Of a DNA stretch of 5,667 nt, positions 1-5,667 are shown piece by piece. The notes beneath the pieces were generated by a model. The model did no database searches. It was not told the origin of the DNA and worked only from the letters and a program-made list of their open reading frames with translations. Origin of the DNA: Ruminococcus flavefaciens (GTDB lineage: Bacteria > Bacillota > Clostridia > Oscillospirales > Ruminococcaceae); NCBI GenBank assembly GCA_002350065.1, contig DEDQ01000015.1, positions 49,620 to 55,286 on the forward strand. The letters run 5' to 3'. Position numbers and translations under genes: made by a program. How positions within the stretch are numbered: the stretch's first letter is position 1; the number at the start of each line of letters is the position of its first letter.

Positions 1-33
1 GTCTTTGTACGGTGTTGCCTTAATAAAGCCCTT

Positions 34-2070
34 TTATCCTGTTATATCGTGATTGAAAAGCCGCATTGTATCCATTTTCAGTGAGCGGTTCTGCGGCTTG
101 CTGAGCTCTGGGTCATCGGCGAGTATCTTTGCCGCGCACTCCTGAGCCATGCCGGAGAGCTCCATGCTGCACGCGACATCAGCTATTTTCAGCGGCGGAA
201 GTCCGTGCTGAGCGCTGCCGAAGAAGTCGCCGGGACCGCGCATTTTCAGGTCCTCCTCCGCGATTCTGAAGCCGTCTGTCGTAGAGGAGATTATCTTCAT
301 GCGCTTGATGCAGTCGTCATTCTTGTTGTCAGTGATGAGTATGCAGAAGCTCTCGAAGCTGCCTCTGCCGACTCTTCCGCGGAGCTGGTGAAGCTGCGAA
401 AGTCCGAAGCGTTCGGCATTTTCTATCACCATTACCGCCGCATTCGGCACATCAACTCCGACCTCGACAACGGTAGTGCATATCAGCACCTGTATCTCGC
501 CGTCACGGAACTGCTTCATGACCTTTTCCTTTTCCGCAGGGCGCATTTTTCCGTGCAGGAGAGCAGTCGTATAGCCCTTTAAATTGCCCTTTGCGGCGTC
601 CTCAGCGTAGGTCTTGACGGCGAATAAGTCGCTCTCGCTGTCCTCTATCATCGGGCAGACCACATACGCCTGCCTGCCTTCGTCGAGCCGCGCGCGCACG
701 AAGCCAAAGGCGTCGGCGCGCTTTTTGCCGGTAACAGCGTAGGTCTTGACGGGCTGTCTGCCCTTGGGGAGCTGCTTTATCACGGAAATGTCAAGGTCGC
801 CGTATATCATCAGCGCAAGCGTGCGCGGGATAGGCGTCGCGGACATTACAAGGCGGTGAGGAGAGTCTCCCTTTTCCGCGAGAGCCGCACGCTGAGCAAC
901 GCCGAAGCGGTGCTGCTCGTCGGTTATAACGAGCCCGAGAGCCTTATATTCAACGTCCTTCTGTATTATCGCGTGAGTGCCTACTATCACGTCTATTTCG
1001 CCGTTTGCAAGCTTCTCACGTATCGTTGCTTTCTTTTTTGCAGTCGATGAGCCCGTAAGCAGGCAGACCTCTATCCCGAGCGGCACGAGCAGCTCTGAGA
1101 GCGTATTGAAATGCTGGGTCGCGAGTATCTCAGTAGGAGCCATGAGCGCTGACTGTATACCGTTCTTTGCAGCAAAACAGCACGCCGCTGCTGCAACAGC
1201 GGTCTTGCCGCTTCCGACATCGCCCTGCAAAAGCCGGTTCATCGGCGTATCCCTGCACATATCGGCAATGACGTCGGCTACCGCCTGCGACTGTCCCTCA
1301 GTGAACTGAAAAGGCAGTGCCCGCTCAAAATCGCTGATGTCAACGGAGCTGTCCATTGCGAATGCAGTGCTCTTCCTGCGGCGGAGCTTCAGCATCGTCA
1401 TGCCGAGCTGGAGCTTCAAAAGCTCGTCGAATGCGAGGCGGCGGCGGGCTTCCTCAGCAGCTTTGTCGCTTGTCGGGAAGTGTATGTTCTCGAGTGACCA
1501 CATCAGCGGTGCGAGGTGATACTGCGCGAGTATCTCCTGCGGGAGCGTCTCGAATGGGAAATGCTTCATGATGTCGAGCGCTTGACGCATATTCGTGCGT
1601 ACCATATTCACGGACAAGCCCTGCGTAAGGCGATATATCGGCTGAATGAGCACGGTCTCTTCCGCTTTTATGAATACGGGAGCGACTATCTCGCGGCGGA
1701 GCATACTTCCGTTGACCTTGCCGTACATATAGTATGTCTGCCCCTCTTTGAGCGCCTGAAAGCCGTAAACGTTATTATATATAACAATTACGATGCTGTC
1801 GATGCCGTCCGTAGCAACAGCGTTGCATATCACAAGTCCGCCGCGGACGCGCTGAGGACGATTCTTCTGCACGACTGTCAGCTTCAACACGTTGTAGCTT
1901 CCGATAACTGCCTGCTGTATCGGCACATATGCGCGGAAATCAAGATAGGCGCGCGGGATATGATATATTAGGTCATACGGACTGTTTATCTCAAGCTTGC
2001 GGTATTTCTCGCCTCGTGCTTTGCCTACGCCTTTCAGATATTCTATCTCGGAAAAAAGATTGGCGGTCAT
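34..2070 (-). CDS. recG: ATP-dependent DNA helicase RecG (complete)
   Basis: RecG is a cytoplasmic superfamily 2 helicase that remodels stalled replication forks and branch-migrates Holliday junctions. The 678-residue product has the full family layout. An N-terminal LKGVG segment (12-16) leads into the OB-fold wedge (about 50-145). The helicase core follows, with FTEGQ (256-260), Walker A GDVGSGKT (283-290), APTE (311-314), GTHA (364-367), DEQH (384-387), SATPIPRT (410-417), the motif V region TTVVEVGVDVPNA (532-544) and motif VI QLHQLRGRVGRG (559-570). RGPGDFFGSAQHGLP (611-625) belongs to the C-terminal coupling region. The length is normal for Firmicutes RecG and no catalytic motif is missing. 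I chose the ATG at 2070 because GAAAGGAG lies 6 bases upstream and the protein then begins with a normal RecG N-terminus. An upstream in-frame ATG at 2127 would add 19 unfamiliar residues and falls inside the promoter. The gene ends with TAA and is divergent from the activase operon. Confidence 0.97.
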   Translation of the reverse strand: MTANLFSEIEYLKGVGKARGEKYRKLEINSPYDLIYHIPRAYLDFRAYVPIQQAVIGSYNVLKLTVVQKNRPQRVRGGLVICNAVATDGIDSIVIVIYNNVYGFQALKEGQTYYMYGKVNGSMLRREIVAPVFIKAEETVLIQPIYRLTQGLSVNMVRTNMRQALDIMKHFPFETLPQEILAQYHLAPLMWSLENIHFPTSDKAAEEARRRLAFDELLKLQLGMTMLKLRRRKSTAFAMDSSVDISDFERALPFQFTEGQSQAVADVIADMCRDTPMNRLLQGDVGSGKTAVAAAACCFAAKNGIQSALMAPTEILATQHFNTLSELLVPLGIEVCLLTGSSTAKKKATIREKLANGEIDVIVGTHAIIQKDVEYKALGLVITDEQHRFGVAQRAALAEKGDSPHRLVMSATPIPRTLALMIYGDLDISVIKQLPKGRQPVKTYAVTGKKRADAFGFVRARLDEGRQAYVVCPMIEDSESDLFAVKTYAEDAAKGNLKGYTTALLHGKMRPAEKEKVMKQFRDGEIQVLICTTVVEVGVDVPNAAVMVIENAERFGLSQLHQLRGRVGRGSFESFCILITDNKNDDCIKRMKIISSTTDGFRIAEEDLKMRGPGDFFGSAQHGLPPLKIADVACSMELSGMAQECAAKILADDPELSKPQNRSLKMDTMRLFNHDITG

Positions 2071-2076
2071 GATATG

Positions 2077-2084
2077 CTCCTTTC
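2077..2084 (-). promoter_or_regulatory. recG ribosome binding site (decides the start codon)
   Basis: On the minus strand this reads GAAAGGAG, a strong anti-16S match, 6 bases from the ATG at 2070. It settles the start against the longer reading from 2127, which has no such site. Confidence 0.85.
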
Positions 2085-2098
2085 GGTGATATGAGATT

Positions 2099-2127
2099 AG
2101 TATAGCATAAATAACGAAAAAACGCAA
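2099..2127 (-). promoter_or_regulatory. Predicted sigma-A promoter of recG, extended -10
   Basis: On the minus strand TTGCGT (2127-2122) is followed by a 17-base spacer and TATACT (2104-2099), which matches the TATAAT consensus at five of six positions. The bases TGC directly before the -10 form an extended -10 (TGn), which would compensate for the weak -35. Transcription would start near 2092, giving a leader of about 20 bases that contains the AAAGGAG site. The prediction rests on sequence pattern only. Confidence 0.65.
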
Positions 2128-2137
2128 CCGATTTATG

Positions 2138-2242
2138 GAATTGAGAGTTGAGAACGGAAAATTGAGAATGAATGTGTCCTCTTACGCGGACATATTTAAA
2201 TTCTATCGCGTCAGCGATACTTTAATTCTCAATTCTCAATTC
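2138..2242. repeat. MITE-like inverted-repeat element with internal hairpins
   Basis: The element is bounded by 17-base inverted arms. The left arm is GAATTGAGAGTTGAGAA (2138-2154) and the right arm is TTCTCAATTCTCAATTC (2226-2242). They match at 16 of 17 positions, and in a plus-strand transcript the one difference (2147 with 2233) is a G-U pair, so all 17 positions can pair. A third TTGAGA unit lies at 2162-2167. Between the arms are two further hairpins: TGTCC-N8-GGACA (2175-2192) and a perfect TATCGC-GTCA-GCGATA (2204-2219). There is no transposase gene and no clear target-site duplication. Similar TTGAGAA-rich arms are, as I recall, common in intergenic DNA of Clostridia. A non-autonomous mobile repeat or a folded intergenic repeat is the best reading, and copy number in the genome cannot be seen from here. 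Confidence 0.7.
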
Positions 2243-2280
2243 TTCTCCTTCCTATGTCAAAGAATTGCAAAAACGCGTGG

Positions 2281-2294
2281 AAAATCCCGATTTT
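2281..2294. repeat. Short perfect palindrome AAAATC-CC-GATTTT
   Basis: Six-base arms flank a CC spacer in AT-rich DNA, about 56 bases upstream of the rightward -10. It could be a regulator site, but an AT-rich palindrome this short also arises by chance. No known regulator is assigned. Confidence 0.25.
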
Positions 2295-2326
2295 TCAGAG
2301 AAGATGATAAAAATAAAATTTACCAC

Positions 2327-2355
2327 TTTATTTTTTCCCGAAAATGTTGTATAAT
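2327..2355 (+). promoter_or_regulatory. Predicted sigma-A promoter of the activase operon
   Basis: A perfect -10 hexamer TATAAT (2350-2355) lies 17 bases after a poor -35 TTTATT (2327-2332). A second perfect TATAAT lies at 2359-2364 but has no recognisable -35. The start would be near 2362, giving a leader of about 65 bases. The weak -35 and the operator-like sequence over the -10 suggest a regulated promoter. Confidence 0.55.
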
Positions 2356-2363
2356 GATTATAA
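2349..2363. promoter_or_regulatory. PerR-box-like operator overlapping the -10
   Basis: The sequence GTATAATGATTATAA matches the Bacillus PerR-box consensus TTATAATNATTATAA at 13 of 14 defined positions, with only the first base differing. It fits the related Fur 7-1-7 consensus (TGATAATNATTATCA) less well, at 11 of 14. It covers the whole -10 hexamer, which is where a Fur-family repressor would block RNA polymerase. PerR is the peroxide-sensing metal-dependent repressor of many Firmicutes. The match is seen directly; binding is inferred. Because the region is AT-rich and TATAAT itself supplies six of the matching bases, chance is a real alternative. Confidence 0.45.
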
Positions 2364-2386
2364 TTACGTTTAGATATAGATAACTG

Positions 2387-2401
2387 CTCCGACAGACGGA
2401 G
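2387..2401 (+). promoter_or_regulatory. Small leader hairpin CTCCG-ACAGA-CGGAG
   Basis: A perfect five-base-pair stem with a five-base loop sits in the predicted leader, 14 bases before the GAGG ribosome binding site of the activase gene. It is too short for a terminator and has no following T-run. It could stabilise the leader or act as a palindromic protein site. No riboswitch class is recognisable. Confidence 0.35.
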
Positions 2402-2405
2402 AAAA

Positions 2406-2417
2406 TCATTATAATGA
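2406..2417. promoter_or_regulatory. Palindrome TCATTATAATGA overlapping the Shine-Dalgarno
   Basis: This is a perfect 12-base palindrome whose right end overlaps the GAGG (2416-2419) of the activase gene. Its core ATTATAAT repeats that at 2357-2364 with identical spacing of flanking AAT, about 51 bases apart (roughly five helical turns). It may be a secondary half-site for the same regulator as the PerR-like box, or simply AT-rich sequence. Confidence 0.3.
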
Positions 2418-2426
2418 GGTAAAACT

Positions 2427-5384
2427 ATGGCGAATAACTATTCTCTCGGTATCGACGTCGGCTCTACTACCGTTAAAACAGTCATAACCGATATCGAAGG
2501 CAATATCGTATATTCAAAATATCAGCGTCACCTTTCCAAGGTCAAGGAGACCGTTACAGACCAGCTCAAGCTTATACAGGCTGATTATCCCGACGAGGAG
2601 TTCAAGGTCTGCATCACGGGCTCGGCAGGTCTCGGACTTGCCAATTCTGCGGAGATACCCTTCGTGCAGGAGGTACATGCGGCATTTCTCGCCGTAAAGG
2701 AAAAACAGCCCGACGCTGACGCTGTTATCGAGCTCGGAGGCGAGGACGCGAAGATAATCTTCCTCACCGGCGGAGTTGAGCAGCGAATGAACGGCTCCTG
2801 CGCGGGAGGCACAGGCGCTTTCATCGACCAGATGGCTACTCTTCTCGGCATAACCGCCGACCAGCTCGACGAGCTCTCGCTCAGGGCGCAGAAGATATAC
2901 CCCATAGCTTCACGCTGCGGAGTTTTCGCTAAATCCGATATCCAGCCCCTTCTCAATCAGGGCGCCCGCCGCGAGGACGTTGCTGCAAGTATCTTTCAGG
3001 CTGTAGTTGACCAGACAGTATCCGGTCTCGCGCAGGGAAGAACTATCGAGGGAAAAGTGCTCTTCCTCGGCGGTCCGCTCCACTTCTTAAAGGGACTCAA
3101 GCAGGCATTCGTCAGGACTCTCGGTCTCGACGAGGAGCACGCCGTTTTCCCCGAGGACGGTCCCGTTTTCGTGGCATACGGCTGCGCTGTATACGCTTCG
3201 CAGGCGGCGGACGCGTACTCCATTACAGAGCTGCTCGGCAAGATAAAGAATGCCCGCGCCTCAGATGATATCGTCACCGGAGAGCCGCTTTTCAGCTCTC
3301 AGGCTGAATATGATGCTTTCATCGACCGACACAAGAAATTCGACCTCGGATACGGTGATATACGTACATACAAGGGCGACGCATATCTCGGTATCGACGC
3401 AGGCTCGACTACTACAAAGCTCGTGCTCATAACCAACGACGGACGTATACTCTACCACCACTACAGCTCGAATCAGGGTCAGCCCCTCGACAAGATAGCC
3501 GACCAGCTCAAAAAGATATACGAGGCTATGAACCCCGATATCACTATAAAAGGCTCGGCTGTTACAGGCTACGGCGAGGACCTCATCAAGGCAGGTCTCT
3601 CTATCGACCACGGCATCGTTGAAACAGTCGCTCACTTCAAGGCTGCCGCTTACTTCTGCCCCGAGGTAGACTTCATCATCGACATCGGCGGTCAGGACAT
3701 AAAATGCTTCAAGATAAAGAATCACAGCATCGACAGCATCATGCTCAATGAGGCTTGCTCGTCAGGCTGCGGCTCGTTCATACAGACATTCGCAATGGCG
3801 CTCGGATACGACATTGCCGAATTCTCGCAGCTCGGACTTTTCGCCGAGCACCCCGTAGACCTCGGCTCGCGCTGTACCGTTTTCATGAACAGCTCCGTAA
3901 AGCAGGCTCAGAAGGACGGCGCTACCGTTGAGGATATCTCCGCGGGACTTTCATCTTCTATCATCAAGAACGCCATATACAAGGTAATACGCGCAAATTC
4001 GCCCGACGACCTCGGCAAGAACATCGTCGTGCAGGGAGGTACCTTCCTCAACGACGCAGTGCTCCGCTCGTTCGAGAAGGAGCTCGGCAGAAATGTTATC
4101 CGTCCGGCTATTTCCGGTCTTATGGGAGCTTTCGGCTGCGCTCTCTACGCAAAGGAGCGCTCTGAGGGCGAATCGCACATCATATCCAAAGACGAGCTCG
4201 CAACATTCGCCTATACTTCGCGCTCTGCGCAGTGCGGAGGCTGCACGGCGAACTGTCAGCTCAACATCATCAACTTCGGCAAGGGCAGGAACTTCATCTC
4301 CGGAAACCGCTGTGAAAAGGGCGGCGGCAAGGCGAAGAAGAACAACGTCCCCAACCTTTACGAATACAAGTACAACAGCATAATCTCACTCGAAAAAAGC
4401 GGTCAGCCGGCTCGTCCCATCGCCAAGGTTGGTCTTCCGCTCGCACTCAGCTTCTACGAGCATATGCCTTTCTGGCACGCTTTCTTCACAGAGCTCGGCT
4501 TCCAGACCATTTTCAGCGACGAGAGCTCACGTGAGATGTACTACCTCGGTCAGCATACCATCCCCTCGGATACAGTCTGCTACCCGGCAAAGCTCACACA
4601 CGGTCACATCGAGAATCTCCTCGACAAGGGCGCTGATTTCGTATTCTACCCCTGCATGAGCTACAACCTCGACGAGGGCGAGAGCGACAACCACTTCAAC
4701 TGTCCTGTTGTCGCATACTACCCCGAGCTCCTGCTCAGGAACAATCCCCGCCTCAGTGACAATAACTTCATTCACCCGTACATGGACCTCAACGTCCGCA
4801 AGAACGTCGTAAAGGTCATGAAAAACGCGCTGAAGCAGTACAATATCAAGGGCAAGATAGCTGCGGCTGTCGACAAGGCATATGAGGCTCTCGACCGTTA
4901 TCACCGCGATATCGCGGCAAAGGCGGACGATATCATACGTCAGGCGCGCGAAGAGAACCGCAAGATAATCGTTCTTGCGGGACGTCCCTACCACATCGAC
5001 AAGGAGATAAACCACGGTATCCACAAGCTCGTTACAAGTCTCGGAATGGCTGTCGTAACTGAGGACAGCGTCGCTCAGCTCGCGCATACTCCAAAGCTCG
5101 GAGTTCTCAATCAGTGGACATATCACGCCCGTCTCTACAGAGCTGCCGAATACGTTACATCTCAGCCTGATATGCAGCTCATACAGCTCGTATCATTCGG
5201 CTGCGGAATCGACGCCGTTACCAGCGATGAGGTGCGCCGTATCCTCGAAAGCAAGGGCAAGCTCTACACGCAGCTCAAGATCGACGAGATAAACAACCTC
5301 GGCGCAGCAAGGATAAGACTTCGCAGTCTCGTTGCCGCCATGAACGCCGATACCGCGCAGAAAACGGACAGAACAAAGGAGTAA
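2427..5384 (+). CDS. Tandem acyl-CoA dehydratase activase (two BadF/BcrA-type ATPase domains) fused to a DUF2229-type dehydratase-like part
   Basis: This is a 985-residue soluble protein without signal peptide or membrane segments. ATPase domain 1 (about 5-260) has DVGSTTVK (10-17), GGEDAK (104-109), NGSCAGGTG (122-130, Cys125) and SRCGVF (162-167, Cys164). Domain 2 (about 318-577) has DAGSTTTK (324-331), GGQDIK (421-426), NEACSSGCG (441-449, Cys444) and SRCTVF (481-486, Cys483). A cysteine set follows (603, 606, 610, 629). The DUF2229-like part has VCYPAKLTHGHI (717-728), YPCMSYN (741-747), GRPYHIDKEINHG (852-864) and FGCGIDAVTSDEV (924-936). Activases of this superfamily, such as HgdC, use ATP to push an electron from a [4Fe-4S] cluster into a dehydratase. 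That role is inferred here and the substrate is unknown. The start is supported by GAGG 7 bases upstream and a normal activase N-terminus. It is the first gene of an operon with the gene at 5387. In relatives, as I recall, both are often one chain of about 1400 residues. Confidence 0.9.
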   Translation: MANNYSLGIDVGSTTVKTVITDIEGNIVYSKYQRHLSKVKETVTDQLKLIQADYPDEEFKVCITGSAGLGLANSAEIPFVQEVHAAFLAVKEKQPDADAVIELGGEDAKIIFLTGGVEQRMNGSCAGGTGAFIDQMATLLGITADQLDELSLRAQKIYPIASRCGVFAKSDIQPLLNQGARREDVAASIFQAVVDQTVSGLAQGRTIEGKVLFLGGPLHFLKGLKQAFVRTLGLDEEHAVFPEDGPVFVAYGCAVYASQAADAYSITELLGKIKNARASDDIVTGEPLFSSQAEYDAFIDRHKKFDLGYGDIRTYKGDAYLGIDAGSTTTKLVLITNDGRILYHHYSSNQGQPLDKIADQLKKIYEAMNPDITIKGSAVTGYGEDLIKAGLSIDHGIVETVAHFKAAAYFCPEVDFIIDIGGQDIKCFKIKNHSIDSIMLNEACSSGCGSFIQTFAMALGYDIAEFSQLGLFAEHPVDLGSRCTVFMNSSVKQAQKDGATVEDISAGLSSSIIKNAIYKVIRANSPDDLGKNIVVQGGTFLNDAVLRSFEKELGRNVIRPAISGLMGAFGCALYAKERSEGESHIISKDELATFAYTSRSAQCGGCTANCQLNIINFGKGRNFISGNRCEKGGGKAKKNNVPNLYEYKYNSIISLEKSGQPARPIAKVGLPLALSFYEHMPFWHAFFTELGFQTIFSDESSREMYYLGQHTIPSDTVCYPAKLTHGHIENLLDKGADFVFYPCMSYNLDEGESDNHFNCPVVAYYPELLLRNNPRLSDNNFIHPYMDLNVRKNVVKVMKNALKQYNIKGKIAAAVDKAYEALDRYHRDIAAKADDIIRQAREENRKIIVLAGRPYHIDKEINHGIHKLVTSLGMAVVTEDSVAQLAHTPKLGVLNQWTYHARLYRAAEYVTSQPDMQLIQLVSFGCGIDAVTSDEVRRILESKGKLYTQLKIDEINNLGAARIRLRSLVAAMNADTAQKTDRTKE
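5375..5381 (+). promoter_or_regulatory. Ribosome binding site of the second operon gene, abutting the activase stop codon
   Basis: AAAGGAG lies inside the last codons of the activase gene, directly before its TAA (5382-5384), and is 5 bases from the ATG at 5387. It is stronger than the site of the first gene and fixes the start of the second. The arrangement predicts translational coupling. Confidence 0.8.
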
Positions 5385-5386
5385 GA

Positions 5387-5667
5387 ATGGCTGATTACGT
5401 TAGATTTACCGAGGATATGATAAAAACGCATAAGATCCTCGTGCCGAATATGCTGCCTGTGCATTTCAGGCTGCTTATGGCTATATTCGAGAATAAGGGC
5501 TACACGGTCGAGCTGCTCGAGAACGATTCCCGCGCAGTTGTCGATGAGGGACTCAAAAACGTCCACAATGATGCCTGCTATCCGGCTCTGCTGGTAATAG
5601 GTCAGTTCATGGACGCCCTCAACAGCGGCAAATATGACCCCGACAAGACCGCTCTGCTCATAACTCA
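5387..5667 (+). CDS. 2-hydroxyacyl-CoA dehydratase-like protein, N-terminal part (cut by window end)
   Basis: Ninety-three codons are visible and the frame is open to the window edge. The reading starts at ATG 5387 with AAAGGAG 5 bases upstream, two bases after the activase stop and in another frame. The visible part carries ILVPNMLPVHF (17-27), KGYTVELLEND (37-47) and a key HNDACYPALLVIGQF block (60-74) with Cys64. In dehydratases of the HgdA/HgdB type and the related double-cubane proteins, cysteines in such places bind an iron-sulfur cluster. The block resembles the VCYPAKLTHGHI stretch in the upstream protein, so the two may form an alpha/beta-like pair that accepts electrons from the activase half. 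In fused relatives this region forms the C-terminal third of the chain, so I expect about 400 or more residues in all. The substrate is unknown. Confidence 0.8.
   Translation, partial: MADYVRFTEDMIKTHKILVPNMLPVHFRLLMAIFENKGYTVELLENDSRAVVDEGLKNVHNDACYPALLVIGQFMDALNSGKYDPDKTALLIT

Larger units (their letters stand above)
2071..2426. other. Divergent intergenic region between recG and the activase operon
   Basis: These 356 bases hold no credible gene. In order they contain the recG ribosome binding site and promoter (2077-2127), an inverted-repeat element (2138-2242), and an AT-rich stretch with one AAAATC-CC-GATTTT palindrome (2281-2294). The rightward promoter with a PerR-like operator (about 2327-2364), a small leader hairpin (2387-2401) and the activase ribosome binding site (GAGG, 2416-2419) follow. 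The 82-codon open frame at 2135-2383 runs through the repeat and is treated as spurious. I see nothing else in the part from 2243 to 2326. Confidence 0.8.

Noticed and set aside
205..1971. Several plus-strand open frames opposite recG, the largest 151 codons at 1516-1971
   Set aside because: They lie antisense to an intact recG, resemble no known family and lack convincing ribosome binding sites. They are shadows of recG codon bias.
2071..2127. Longer recG reading starting at ATG 2127
   Set aside because: The start lies inside the predicted -35, has no Shine-Dalgarno, and adds 19 residues unlike RecG. The ATG at 2070 has GAAAGGAG at 6 bases.
2361..2369. Zur-box reading (ATTACG half-site)
   Set aside because: The right half-site fits but the left half matches at only four of seven positions, clearly worse than the PerR reading that overlaps it.
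2135..2383. 82-codon plus-strand open frame beginning MELRVENGKLRMN
   Set aside because: It is translated straight through both arms of the inverted-repeat element and into the activase promoter, and has no ribosome binding site. Repeats of this kind commonly give such spurious frames.
2387..2401. Leader hairpin as an intrinsic terminator or attenuator
   Set aside because: The stem is only five pairs and is followed by AAAATCATT, with no T-run. No competing antiterminator pairing or leader peptide was seen.
2585..5566. Minus-strand and alternate-frame open frames within the activase operon, the largest 199 codons at 4527-5126
   Set aside because: All lie over strongly conserved activase or dehydratase coding sequence, with low-complexity or family-unlike translations. 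They are shadows.
1..5667. CRISPR arrays, tRNA or rRNA genes, toxin-antitoxin or phage genes
   Set aside because: No spaced direct repeats, no tRNA-like cloverleaf with TTC-A motif in the intergenic DNA, and no genes other than the three described were found.

Overview
This window most likely comes from an anaerobic Bacillota (Clostridia) chromosome, plausibly a Ruminococcus/Oscillospiraceae-type gut organism. The reasons are AGGAG-type ribosome binding sites, short AT-rich intergenic DNA, sigma-A-like promoters, a Firmicutes-style RecG, and a long oxygen-sensitive-type activase of the 2-hydroxyacyl-CoA dehydratase class. The genus is a guess made without any search.

Layout: (1) Positions 1-33 are the tail beyond recG and may hold half of a hairpin cut by the window edge. 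(2) Positions 34-2070, minus strand, are a complete recG helicase gene. Its ribosome binding site and extended -10 promoter lie immediately upstream. (3) Positions 2071-2426 are a 356-bp divergent intergenic region. It contains the recG promoter, a roughly 105-bp inverted-repeat (MITE-like) element with two internal hairpins, and the promoter of the rightward operon. The -10 of that promoter sits inside a sequence matching the PerR-box consensus at 13 of 14 defined positions. A small leader hairpin and a second palindrome overlapping the Shine-Dalgarno follow. (4) Positions 2427-5384, plus strand, encode a 985-residue protein with two tandem BadF/BadG/BcrA-type ATPase domains, a cysteine cluster and a DUF2229-type dehydratase-like C-terminal part. 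(5) From 5387 to the window end is the start of a second dehydratase-like protein, two bases downstream and probably translationally coupled.

How the genes work together: recG is a housekeeping repair gene with its own promoter and is not obviously linked to the rest. The two rightward genes look like one system. The tandem ATPase half would bind ATP and a [4Fe-4S] cluster and fire single low-potential electrons into a dehydratase-like pair. That pair would be formed by the C-terminal part of the first protein and the second protein. The family is widespread in anaerobes, but I know of no established substrate for this large architecture. The gene family is therefore not new, but its reaction is open, and the possible peroxide- or iron-responsive control seen here is worth testing.
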